Both the position numbers and the translations under genes were made by a program. A stretch of DNA of 61,309 nucleotides, taken from NCBI GenBank assembly GCA_018714485.1, contig DVNJ01000011.1, forward strand, positions 1 to 61,309, read 5' to 3'. Of the stretch, positions 6,688 through 14,353 are shown piece after piece. This DNA comes from Candidatus Caccalectryoclostridium excrementigallinarum. GTDB lineage: Bacteria > Bacillota > Clostridia > Christensenellales > UBA3700. The stretch's first letter is position 1. The number at the start of each line of letters is the position of its first letter. Under the pieces are notes generated by a model, which was not told the origin of the DNA, did not search any database, and saw only the letters and a list, made by a program, of their open reading frames with translations.

Positions 6688-8424
6688 TTATTCGAGTTCG
6701 AGGTCGAATTTTTTCGCCACCGCCTCCATCCTGCGCCTTTCGCGCTCGTCCAGCCCCGTGATGTTGAGCACGTCGCGCATGTCGGGGTTGAGCTTGATCA
6801 CGACGGCGCGGTAGATGGTCTCATAGCTGACGACGCCGCGCATATGGCGCGATTTTTCGCGGATATCCCAAAGCGCGTCGCGTATCTGACCCTTGATATA
6901 GTTATTATAAAAGCAGCAGTCCGACACGGCGGCGCAGCAAGCCAGGCGCACGCGGTCGGGCCAGCTGTCGAAGTCGGAGTCCATGGTGACGTCGTTGCGG
7001 TAGATGAAGCCGAACTCCTCCGTGGTGAGATAGCCGTCGCTGCAAGTGTGCGCGAGCGCTTCCTTTATCGCGTCCGTCTCGTAAAAATAGAGCAAGCGGT
7101 GCAGAACGAGCCGCTTTATCCTGCCGCTCGCCCTGCGCTCATAGAGCAGCTTCAACGCTTCTAAGAGGTGCTCGTCGGCGAAGATACACGCAGCCTCCGT
7201 TATCTTTTCGTTCGAGAGGGAAAGCTCCTGAACGGAGAGGATATTCGCCACGGCGCGGAACAAAAAGACGCCGTAAGGGCTTTTGAGTATCTCGTAAAAC
7301 TCGCTGCGGTCCGCCCTTTCCAGCTCCGCGACCGCCGCCTGCATGGCGGAGGAATAAAAATACCAACCGAACTCGAAGCAGTCGTTTATGCAGTCCGCGC
7401 GGCGGTAATATTCCCAGACTATCCTGTCTTCTATCTGCTCCAAAAGCAGCGTTTCTTCCAGCAGCTTCTCCCCTTCTTCCACCCGATCGGGTATGAGCAT
7501 GAGCGCGGAGATGAGCGTCCTGCGGGCAAAGAGATTTGAGGGCGACGTGTCGCATTTTTCGAGCAGGTAAAGCGCGTCCTCGGGCATGTTCGAATCGCAG
7601 AGCGCATATGCCGCGAGCATGCTCTCCTCTTCGCTCAATTCGCTCTCGCGCACGAGCGCGTGCATGCGTTCTTTGAATTTGGTATAGAGCGCCTTATCCT
7701 TTCTCACCGCGGGCGTGAGACTGCCCGCGCACACGATCGAAAGCCTGTCGCCCGCGCGCTCGAACAAGTCGGCATAGGCGGCGCGGCAGTCCTCTTCGTC
7801 CGCCAGCGCGGCGCATTGCGCGATCGCCTCGTCCACCTTCATCTTCTGCTCTTTCGAGTCTGTCTTTATGCCTTTGAGCTGCTCGATCGCCTTTGCCGCG
7901 CTCTTGCCGCGCGCGAACATGAGCGAGGCGATCACGCCCGCTATCTCGTTTTCCACGACCTCGTCCGCGCCGTTCACGAACCTGATCGGAGGCTTGTCCT
8001 GCGCCGCCAGCTCCGAGATCATCTCGCGCGCCGCAGAGCGCGTCCCGTTCTTCGCCGCGAGACGATCGAACTTACCGTCCGTGCTCGTTATCTCGGGGAT
8101 ATTCTCGTCAAAGTTGATCATGTCGAGATAATATGCCGCCAGATCCGCGTCCCGTTCGGAGATCGCGGCGTTAAAGAGCGCGGCATACATCTCCTCCCCC
8201 TCCGCCTGGCGCGCGATCGCGTCATAGCAAAGTTGGCGGACGTCTAAATGCAGGGCGTCGAAGACGTTGAGCTTTTCGTACATGCAGTCGTATTCTTCGT
8301 CCTTGTCGTCGCAATAGTTGAGCGCGAGGGCGAGCATGCGCAGCGCGCGCCAAAAGTCGCCCGCGGCGGACGCGGCTTTGGCAAGGTCGAGATAATAGCG
8401 GCTGTTTTGCGGTATCTTTATCAT
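6688..8424 (-). CDS. Unknown helical-repeat (TPR-like) protein, 578 aa
   Basis: I do not recognise a named family. The protein is soluble, without signal peptide or membrane segment, and reads as alpha-helical hairpins throughout. The start (YYLDLAKAASAAGDFWRALRMLALALNYC) resembles a tetratricopeptide unit, and later stretches such as AAYALCDSNMPEDALYLLEKC have the same pattern, so a scaffold or protein-binding role is a reasonable inference. Several Cys residues are scattered (LACCAAVSDCCFYN) but form no obvious metal site. Its ATG overlaps the hslO stop by 4 nt, so it is translationally coupled to the Hsp33 chaperone gene and is last in a four-gene operon. Downstream it ends 40 bp before the infC promoter. 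Confidence 0.75.
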   Translation of the reverse strand: MIKIPQNSRYYLDLAKAASAAGDFWRALRMLALALNYCDDKDEEYDCMYEKLNVFDALHLDVRQLCYDAIARQAEGEEMYAALFNAAISERDADLAAYYLDMINFDENIPEITSTDGKFDRLAAKNGTRSAAREMISELAAQDKPPIRFVNGADEVVENEIAGVIASLMFARGKSAAKAIEQLKGIKTDSKEQKMKVDEAIAQCAALADEEDCRAAYADLFERAGDRLSIVCAGSLTPAVRKDKALYTKFKERMHALVRESELSEEESMLAAYALCDSNMPEDALYLLEKCDTSPSNLFARRTLISALMLIPDRVEEGEKLLEETLLLEQIEDRIVWEYYRRADCINDCFEFGWYFYSSAMQAAVAELERADRSEFYEILKSPYGVFLFRAVANILSVQELSLSNEKITEAACIFADEHLLEALKLLYERRASGRIKRLVLHRLLYFYETDAIKEALAHTCSDGYLTTEEFGFIYRNDVTMDSDFDSWPDRVRLACCAAVSDCCFYNNYIKGQIRDALWDIREKSRHMRGVVSYETIYRAVVIKLNPDMRDVLNITGLDERERRRMEAVAKKFDLELE

Positions 8425-9287
8425 TCGCCCACTCCTTTCTTAAACAGTTTATCTATATCCGCCGCATAAAATGCATAATTTGCGCCGCAAAATTCGCAGT
8501 GAACGTCGATGACGCCGCTCTCTTTGAGAATGGAGCGCGCCTCTTTTTCGCCGATGGCGCGGATCATGTCCGCGCTGCGCCCGCGCGAGCAGGTGCACCT
8601 GTATTCGGGGGAAATGTCGGGCAGAAAGTCGGGAGAAAAATGCCCGAAATGCTCCTCAATCAGCTCTCTCGGCGCGCTCTTTTTGAGCGCCGCGCCGATG
8701 TCCGTAAAGTTGCGCATGATGTCTTCGAGCATGACGATATATTCCTCGCCGCAGCCGGGCAGAGGCACCGCCGCCGCGCCGCCGCAGACGAGGCACTCGC
8801 CCTTTTCGAACTCGGCGGCGAGCGAAAGCGCGGTCGGAGTCTGCTCTGAAAGCAGGAAATAACCGGCAAAGTCGCCCGTCACGTCCCCTTTGACGATACG
8901 TCCCACGCCGCGGTAAGGGCTTTCCATGCCCAAGTCGCGTATCACGCCGATAACGCCCTCGCCGAGCATCGCGGAGGGCTGTTCGCCCGCGCGCAGCCTC
9001 GCCTTGGGTTCGGAGACGTAGCCGCGGATCTTGCAGCCCGCCTCGGCGCAAGCCACCGCCCTGCCCAGCTTTCCGTCGCCGTCGATGCTCACGGTGAGCC
9101 TGTCGGTCGGGTTTTTCAGCCCCGCGCCCATATAGGCGGTCACGGAGAGCAGTTTTCCGTAAATATTCGCGGCGTCGTCGCTCATGCCGTGCAGCGCCGC
9201 GCCCTTTTGAGCGGCGGCGGTAATGTCCCAAACGCTTATCATCGCCCTGCCCTCGAAGAGCAGCGCCCTTGTCATCACGTCTTTCAT
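8421..9287 (-). CDS. hslO: Redox-regulated chaperone Hsp33
   Basis: Hsp33 is a cytosolic holdase switched on when oxidation releases zinc from four cysteines. The 288-residue product carries the signature in the last 60 residues: CTC and, 31 residues further, CEFC, the CxC...CxxC zinc site. The N-terminal domain has GKLLSVTAYMGAGLKNPTDRLTVSIDGDGK, typical of the family. It overlaps the methyltransferase gene upstream and the helical-repeat gene downstream by 4 nt each, so the four genes 11139-6688 form one coupled operon. Redox stress may link them, but the sequence does not show this. Confidence 0.95.
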   Translation of the reverse strand: MKDVMTRALLFEGRAMISVWDITAAAQKGAALHGMSDDAANIYGKLLSVTAYMGAGLKNPTDRLTVSIDGDGKLGRAVACAEAGCKIRGYVSEPKARLRAGEQPSAMLGEGVIGVIRDLGMESPYRGVGRIVKGDVTGDFAGYFLLSEQTPTALSLAAEFEKGECLVCGGAAAVPLPGCGEEYIVMLEDIMRNFTDIGAALKKSAPRELIEEHFGHFSPDFLPDISPEYRCTCSRGRSADMIRAIGEKEARSILKESGVIDVHCEFCGANYAFYAADIDKLFKKGVGE

Positions 9288-9982
9288 GCTTTCACCTTTT
9301 TGCAGATATAGAGTTTGCGCAGGCTGCGCCCGCTCGCGCGCCTGAAAGTCTCGGCGTCGAGGACGGTCACCTCCGCCCCTTTGAGCGCGGCGCGTATGCG
9401 CTCGTCGTCATGGACGTAAAGGCGGTGCTCTTCTTCCGTCTTTTCGAAAAGCCCGCCTCCGCAGGGGAGAAAGAGAGTCAGAAAGACGTCGAGCGCGCCG
9501 CGGGAGAAAAAGTTGTTCCAACCCAAATATATCCCCTCGTCTTCGTAAAACCAATCTCCGGGGAGCATGCTTTGCAGTTTATAGCGCGAACTGAGGTCGA
9601 AAACGAGCGTGCCGCCCTCTTTGAGCGCGTCGAAGGCGCGAGTGAGAGTGCGCTCGAAAGCGCGCGGGGAAAGATAATTGAAACCGTCGCACACGCAGGT
9701 GATGAATCCGTATTCGCCTGCGGGGAGTTTAAGGCGGGAGATGTCCGCCTCTATCCATTTTATGTCCGGATCGCGGCTCAAAGCGAGAGAGAGCATCTCC
9801 GCGCTCGCGTCAATGCCCGTCATCTCAAAGCCCTTGTCGCGCAAAAGGCGCGTCGCCGCGCCGCTGCCGCAGGCAAGATCGAGTCCCTTTCCGCTCAGAA
9901 GCGGCGCGATAAAGTCCACATAACGGACGTGATCGAAGTCGGAAAGGGCGTCGTAGACGCGCGCGAGCTTGCCGTAGATCAC
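9284..9982 (-). CDS. Class I SAM-dependent methyltransferase
   Basis: A 232-residue Rossmann-fold methyltransferase. Motif I is GLDLACGSGAATRLL at about residue 33, followed by the acidic ribose-binding position in EMTGIDAS and then IKWIEADIS. The aromatic-rich segment GFITCVCDGFNYLS is the post-motif region common in small-molecule and tRNA methyltransferases of this class. The substrate is unknown. It shares ATGA-type overlaps with the membrane-protein gene before it and hslO after it, so its product is made in step with both. Confidence 0.85.
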   Translation of the reverse strand: MIYGKLARVYDALSDFDHVRYVDFIAPLLSGKGLDLACGSGAATRLLRDKGFEMTGIDASAEMLSLALSRDPDIKWIEADISRLKLPAGEYGFITCVCDGFNYLSPRAFERTLTRAFDALKEGGTLVFDLSSRYKLQSMLPGDWFYEDEGIYLGWNNFFSRGALDVFLTLFLPCGGGLFEKTEEEHRLYVHDDERIRAALKGAEVTVLDAETFRRASGRSLRKLYICKKVKA

Positions 9983-11139
9983 CGTTTTTTCTTACCCTTA
10001 TTGTAAGGACCGCCGCGGTAGACAGGCTTTTCCTCCGCCTGCTCCGCCCTGATCGCCTCCGCCTCTTCGGGAGTGACGAAGGAAGGGGTCTTTTTCTCTT
10101 CCGCGGGCGCGGGAGCGCTCTTGCCCGCCTTGCGGTTTTTCTTGTAAGGTACGCCCTTCTTGCCCTGAACGGGCTGCTTGGACTGCTGCTTTGCCGCCGC
10201 CTTGCGCTCCTGTTCGGCTTTTTTCGCCTCCTGCTCCTCCTTCATGTCAAGCTGCGCTTCGATGAGGTTTTCGCAGGCGTACTGCCCGTAAGCGGTGATG
10301 ATGAGCAGATAAAGCGTGAACCCGAAGAGCAGGAAGAAGCCGTAGATGAGATACATCACGATGTCGCTGGCGATGGCGATGAGGGGTATCCCGCCCAAAA
10401 TTATCACGAGAATGAGCGTGGTCAAAAAGACGATAAGTCCCATGACGAAAGTGTTTTTCAAAAGGTCTTTTGCCTTGAACCTGTAAGCCACCGCCATGGG
10501 CAGGTAGATAAAGAGGAACATGGCAAAGAAGAAGAGCGCGAGGAAGGAAAACACCGTCCAGACATAATATCCCGCGCCCGCCGAGCCGTAGACCGCCTCG
10601 CGCTTGAGCACTTCGATGAGCGAATAACCCGCGGAAGTGGACAAAAGCCCGCCCACGGTGAACACGGGTAAAAACTTATACCAATGCATGGCGATGCCTC
10701 TGCCGAAATGGCGCAAAAGCTTCACCTCGACGCCCCACATATAGTTGCGCAGAACGTGCATCGCGCCCGCCACGCCTATGGACATGAGCATAAAGCCGGG
10801 CGTGAGCGAACACAGAATAAACAGCTGCCTGAGATCGTAGATGGCGCGAATGCCTTCGATGGTCTCGTCCACCGCGCCGTAACCTATGCCGAGATTTGCG
10901 GAAAAGTTCATGCCCTCGACCGCTCTGCCCTCTTCGATGGGCAGCCAGATGATCAGAACGCAGATGAGCGGCAGCGCAAAGAGCACGGTGAGGATATTGA
11001 GCGTGAACATTTTGGCGGTGTTGCCGCTCAGAACTTCGCGCATGCGCGCCGAACGTGCGCCGTGGGCGTCTTCCGACTTGGGCGCGAGGTCGCGCTGCAA
11101 GGTTATTTTCGATAAGAGATATTGCGTTATTTTTGCCAT
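9979..11139 (-). CDS. DUF624-like multi-pass membrane protein with charged C-terminal tail
   Basis: A 386-residue membrane protein, first gene of a four-gene operon. A cytoplasmic-looking N-terminus is followed by about six hydrophobic segments, beginning at about residue 45 (MFTLNILTVLFALPLICVL) and ending near residue 275 (YGFFLLFGFTLYLLIITAYG). The phrase GVAGAMHVLRNYMWGVEVKLLRHF recalls the YesL/DUF624 family, whose function is poorly defined. The last 100 residues are low-complexity and rich in Lys, Ala, Glu and Gln (ERKAAAKQQSKQPVQGKKG), ending KGKKKR, probably a disordered cytoplasmic tail that could bind RNA or acidic partners. The family call is tentative. Confidence 0.65.
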   Translation of the reverse strand: MAKITQYLLSKITLQRDLAPKSEDAHGARSARMREVLSGNTAKMFTLNILTVLFALPLICVLIIWLPIEEGRAVEGMNFSANLGIGYGAVDETIEGIRAIYDLRQLFILCSLTPGFMLMSIGVAGAMHVLRNYMWGVEVKLLRHFGRGIAMHWYKFLPVFTVGGLLSTSAGYSLIEVLKREAVYGSAGAGYYVWTVFSFLALFFFAMFLFIYLPMAVAYRFKAKDLLKNTFVMGLIVFLTTLILVIILGGIPLIAIASDIVMYLIYGFFLLFGFTLYLLIITAYGQYACENLIEAQLDMKEEQEAKKAEQERKAAAKQQSKQPVQGKKGVPYKKNRKAGKSAPAPAEEKKTPSFVTPEEAEAIRAEQAEEKPVYRGGPYNKGKKKR

Positions 11140-11192
11140 TTTTTTCTCCGATTCGCCCGCGCGCTTTGTTTTTCGCGGCGCGCGGTAATAAG

Positions 11193-11221
11193 ATGATACA
11201 ACATTTTCGCCGTAAAAGCAA
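11193..11221 (-). promoter_or_regulatory. Promoter of the membrane protein-methyltransferase-hslO operon
   Basis: TTGCTT (11216-11221) and TATCAT (11193-11198) on the minus strand with a 17-bp spacer, about 54 bp upstream of the ATG at 11139. Confidence 0.55.
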
Positions 11222-11261
11222 TTATTAAAGCCCGCTTTTTTGCCAAATCCTCAATAAACGC

Positions 11262-11290
11262 TTTACAAGCGCGAAAATATATGCTATCAT
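11262..11290 (+). promoter_or_regulatory. Promoter of the lysine operon
   Basis: TTTACA (11262-11267) and TATCAT (11285-11290) separated by 17 bp. The -10 ends seven bases before the first riboswitch stem, so the transcript begins essentially at the lysine riboswitch. Confidence 0.7.
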
Positions 11291-11296
11291 CAAGGT

Positions 11297-11456
11297 ACTT
11301 ATAGAGGCGCGGCTGCGAAAAGTAGCGGGACAAAAGAGGCAGGTCTCTCCCCCGAAAGGCAAAGCCGCCGAAGTTTCCCTCCCCCCTGCAAGGTCGGAAG
11401 CTGGGTACGGCGCGAACAGCGTTGTAACTGTCATCTGCGGATGGAGCACTATAAGT
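11297..11456 (+). ncRNA. Lysine riboswitch (L-box)
   Basis: The closing stem P1 is ACTTATAG (11297-11304) paired with CTATAAGT (11449-11456). Between them are the conserved elements of the lysine aptamer: GAGGCGCGGCTGCG after the 5' strand, GAAGCTGGGTACGG, and ACTGTCAT followed by GGATGGAGCACTATAAG before the 3' strand. The element precedes asd-dapA-dapB, all enzymes of lysine synthesis. High lysine should favour the terminator directly downstream. Confidence 0.93.
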
Positions 11457-11473
11457 CGGGAAAAGTTTACCGT

Positions 11474-11499
11474 CGCGCTCCGTCCGAGCGCGTTTTTTT
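11474..11499 (+). terminator. Expression-platform terminator of the lysine riboswitch
   Basis: CGCGCTC (11474-11480) and GAGCGCG (11486-11492) form a hairpin followed by TTTTTTT, 45 bp before the asd start. It is the switchable terminator of the L-box. Confidence 0.9.
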
Positions 11500-11544
11500 A
11501 CCCTCTCTTTAAGCGGAAAAATAACCTTTTACGGGAGACATGAT

Positions 11545-12582
11545 ATGAAAAAGTACAACATCGCCGTCGTCGGCGCGACCGGAATGGTCGGCTCGAAGTT
11601 CCTCGAAGTCCTCGAGGAAAAGAACCTGCCCGCAGAGAATTATTATCTCTTCGCCTCCGCCAAGAGCGCGGGCAAGCAGGTCGATTTCATGGGCAAAAAA
11701 TTCACCGTCATCGAACTGAGCGAAGAGAACGTGAAAAAGCAGCCCGTGGACATCGCCCTCTTCTCCGCAGGCGGTTCCGTCAGCGCGCGTTTCGCGCCCG
11801 TCTTTGCCGCCCACGGCGCGGTCGTCATCGACAATTCTTCGCAATGGCGTATGGACAAAAACGTTCCGCTCGTGGTGCCCGAGGTCAATCCTCAGGACAT
11901 AGCATGGCATAACGGCATCATCGCCAACCCCAACTGCTCGACCATTCAGGCGATGGTCGCGCTCAAGCCGCTTTACGACAAATACGGCATCAAGAGAGTG
12001 GTCTATTCGACCTATCAGGCAGTCTCGGGCGCGGGCGTTGCCGGCTATAACGACCTTCTTGAAGGCTTGAAGGCTTTTGTCGCGGGAAAACAGTACAAAA
12101 CAGTCAAATTCCCCTACCAGATCGCCAACAACTGCCTGCCGCACATCGACGTCTTCACCGAGAGCGGCTACACCAAAGAGGAGATCAAAATGGTCAACGA
12201 GACCAAGAAGATCTTGGGCGACGACTCGATCAAAGTGACCGCGACCACCGTGCGCGTGCCCGTGCTCAACAGCCATTCCGAGAGCATCAACATCGAGTTC
12301 GAAAAGCCCTGCACCTTAGAGGGCATCTATGAGGCGTTCAAGGGTCAGAAAGGACTTGTCGTTATGGACGATACCGCACACAACGTCTATCCCATGCCCA
12401 TCCTCGCCACCGGTCACGACGAAGTTTACGTCGGGCGCGTGCGCCTGGACGACACGCTCGAGAGCGGCTGCAACATCTGGTGCGTGGCGGACAACATCCG
12501 CAAGGGCGCGGCGAGCAACGCCGTGCAGATCGCGGAATATATGATAAACCAAGCGCCCGAGCTTATCCACGGCGCGAAATAA
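11545..12582 (+). CDS. asd: Aspartate-semialdehyde dehydrogenase
   Basis: Asd reduces L-aspartyl-4-phosphate to aspartate semialdehyde with NADPH, the branch point to lysine, threonine and methionine. The 345-residue protein has an N-terminal nucleotide-binding motif (VVGATGMVGSKFLEVLEE) and the catalytic Cys in IANPNCSTIQ at about residue 132. The substrate-site stretch SGAGVAGYNDLLEG follows, and HSESINIEFEKP lies near the C-terminus. It is first in the asd-dapA-dapB operon, with dapA 10 bp downstream, under a lysine riboswitch. No aspartokinase gene is in the window. Confidence 0.97.
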   Translation: MKKYNIAVVGATGMVGSKFLEVLEEKNLPAENYYLFASAKSAGKQVDFMGKKFTVIELSEENVKKQPVDIALFSAGGSVSARFAPVFAAHGAVVIDNSSQWRMDKNVPLVVPEVNPQDIAWHNGIIANPNCSTIQAMVALKPLYDKYGIKRVVYSTYQAVSGAGVAGYNDLLEGLKAFVAGKQYKTVKFPYQIANNCLPHIDVFTESGYTKEEIKMVNETKKILGDDSIKVTATTVRVPVLNSHSESINIEFEKPCTLEGIYEAFKGQKGLVVMDDTAHNVYPMPILATGHDEVYVGRVRLDDTLESGCNIWCVADNIRKGAASNAVQIAEYMINQAPELIHGAK

Positions 12583-12592
12583 GGAGATAATT

Positions 12593-13480
12593 ATGCTGTT
12601 TCAAGGGCTTGCGACCGCATTGATAACCCCGTTCAAAAAGGACAAAAGCGTGGACTTCGACGCCTACGCGCGCCTGCTCGAATATCAGATCGAAAACGGC
12701 GTGAACGCCCTGCTCGTTTTGGGCACCACGGGCGAGCCGCCCACGCTCTCGGACGCGGAAAAGGAAGAAGTGATAAAGTTCGCCGTCGAGAAGATAGGCG
12801 GAAGGGTCCCCGTCCTCGTCGGCGCGGGGAGCAACTGCACGGCAAGCATGGTCGAGGCGTGCAGGCGCGGCGCGAAATACGGCGCAAACGCGCTCCTTGT
12901 CGTCACGCCTTATTATAACAAGTGCACGCAGGAAGGGCTGATCGAGCATTACCGCGCGGCATGCGAAGCCTCCGACCTGCCCGTCATCGCCTACAACGTC
13001 CCCGGCAGGACGGGCGTCAACATCAAGCCCGAAACGGCGGCGAGAATGGCGGAAAAGCTGCCCCGCCTCGTCGGCTTGAAGGAAGCTTGCGGCAACATGG
13101 CGCAAATACTCGAGACCGCCCGCCTCATCGACGGCTCGAACATGACGCTCTATTCGGGCGACGACGGCTTGGCTCTGCCCATCTTCGCCGCGGGCGGCAA
13201 GGGACTAATCTCGGTGGCGTCCAATCCCGCTCCCGCGCTCACGGGCGAGCTGGTGCGCGCCTGCCTTGACGGAAACTTCGACAGGGCGAGGGCGCTTCAA
13301 TTCAGGCTCCAGCCCTTCTTCGACGCGCTCTTTTGCGAGGTCAATCCCATTCCCGCAAAAAAAGCCTGCGCGCTCATGGGCATCTGCGAGGACGAAGTGC
13401 GCCTTCCCCTCACCCGCATGAGCGAGGGCAACGCGGAAAAACTCGCGGGCATAATGCGCTCTTTGGGGCTTATCGCGTAA
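12593..13480 (+). CDS. dapA: 4-hydroxy-tetrahydrodipicolinate synthase
   Basis: DapA condenses pyruvate with aspartate semialdehyde, the first committed step of lysine and diaminopimelate synthesis. The 295-residue TIM-barrel protein shows GTTGEPPTLSDAEKEEV, PYYNKCTQEGLIEHY with the active-site Tyr, YNVPGRTGVNI, and the Schiff-base Lys in LVGLKEACGN at about residue 162. AAGGAG precedes the ATG. The substrate comes from the asd product and the product goes to DapB, both encoded in this operon. Confidence 0.97.
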   Translation: MLFQGLATALITPFKKDKSVDFDAYARLLEYQIENGVNALLVLGTTGEPPTLSDAEKEEVIKFAVEKIGGRVPVLVGAGSNCTASMVEACRRGAKYGANALLVVTPYYNKCTQEGLIEHYRAACEASDLPVIAYNVPGRTGVNIKPETAARMAEKLPRLVGLKEACGNMAQILETARLIDGSNMTLYSGDDGLALPIFAAGGKGLISVASNPAPALTGELVRACLDGNFDRARALQFRLQPFFDALFCEVNPIPAKKACALMGICEDEVRLPLTRMSEGNAEKLAGIMRSLGLIA

Positions 13481-13486
13481 AATACC

Positions 13487-13510
13487 GCCCCGCTCGAGCG
13501 GGGCATTTTT
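13487..13510 (+). terminator. Intrinsic terminator between dapA and dapB
   Basis: GCCCCGCTCGAGCGGGGC (13487-13504) is a perfect palindrome followed by ATTTTTAT. It lies seven bases after the dapA stop and 12 bases before the dapB start, with the dapB ribosome-binding site AGGTGG beyond it. It should lower dapB expression relative to dapA, or protect the 3' end of a processed asd-dapA message. Confidence 0.75.
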
Positions 13511-13521
13511 ATAGGTGGATC

Positions 13522-14277
13522 ATGATAAACGTACTCATTTACGGCATCGGCGGCAAGATGGGCGCCAATGTCATCTCTGCAATAAACGACACGGACGGCG
13601 TTCAAGTCGTTTGCGGCGTGGACAAGTTCGCGCCCGAGACGGTCAAAGTCCCCGTCTATGAAAGTGCACAAAACGTACAGAAAAAGGTGGACGTCCTCAT
13701 CGACTTCTCCCGTCCCGACGCCTTGAACGACATTCTCGCCTTTGCCGAAAAAAGCGGCTGCGCGCTCGTTCTCGCCACGACCGGTTATTCCGCCGAGCAG
13801 CAGGCGAAAATCGACGCTATGAGCGCAAAAGTTCCCGTTTTCCGCGCGAGCAACTTCTCTCTCGGGATCAATCTTTTGATAGACCTTGCCAAAAAGGCGG
13901 CGAGCGTCTTAGGGCTTTCTTACGACGTGGAGATAGTCGAAGCGCACCACAACATGAAAGTGGACGCGCCCTCGGGAACGGCGGTCACCATCGCCGAAGA
14001 AGTCGCGGCTCAATATGAGGGCGGCAAGCAGTTCGTATACGGCAGGCACGAGACGAACAAGCGCCGCGACGTGCACGAAATGGGCATTCATTCCATTCGC
14101 GGCGGCACGATCGTGGGCAAGCACGACGTCATGTTCATCGGCAAGGACGAGGTCATCACCATCTCGCACGAGGCGCAAAGCCGCATGGTCTTTGCCGTGG
14201 GCGCGGTGCGCGCCGCCAAGTTCGTGGCGGGAAAGCCCGCGGGTAAATACACTATGAGCATGATGCTGAGTAACTAA
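13522..14277 (+). CDS. dapB: 4-hydroxy-tetrahydrodipicolinate reductase
   Basis: DapB reduces the DapA product with NAD(P)H. The 251-residue protein begins MINVLIYGIGGKMGANVIS with the dinucleotide-binding GxGGxMG. Its tetrahydrodipicolinate site is EAHHNMKVDAPSGTAVTIA, and the C-terminus is normal. The ATG at 13522 was chosen for this N-terminus and the AGGTGG before it; an upstream in-frame extension reads through the dapA terminator and is not homologous. Third gene of the lysine operon. Confidence 0.96.
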   Translation: MINVLIYGIGGKMGANVISAINDTDGVQVVCGVDKFAPETVKVPVYESAQNVQKKVDVLIDFSRPDALNDILAFAEKSGCALVLATTGYSAEQQAKIDAMSAKVPVFRASNFSLGINLLIDLAKKAASVLGLSYDVEIVEAHHNMKVDAPSGTAVTIAEEVAAQYEGGKQFVYGRHETNKRRDVHEMGIHSIRGGTIVGKHDVMFIGKDEVITISHEAQSRMVFAVGAVRAAKFVAGKPAGKYTMSMMLSN

Positions 14278-14297
14278 CGCTCAAAAGCGCGCAAAAA

Positions 14298-14323
14298 GGG
14301 CAGGCGCTTGCCTGCCCTTTTTT
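14298..14323 (+). terminator. Terminator of the lysine operon
   Basis: GGGCAGGC and GCCTGCCC (14298-14317) form a tight hairpin followed by a T-run, 20 bp after the dapB stop. Confidence 0.88.
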
Positions 14324-14353
14324 CTGCTGACCCTTGCTTAACGCCGCAAGCCC

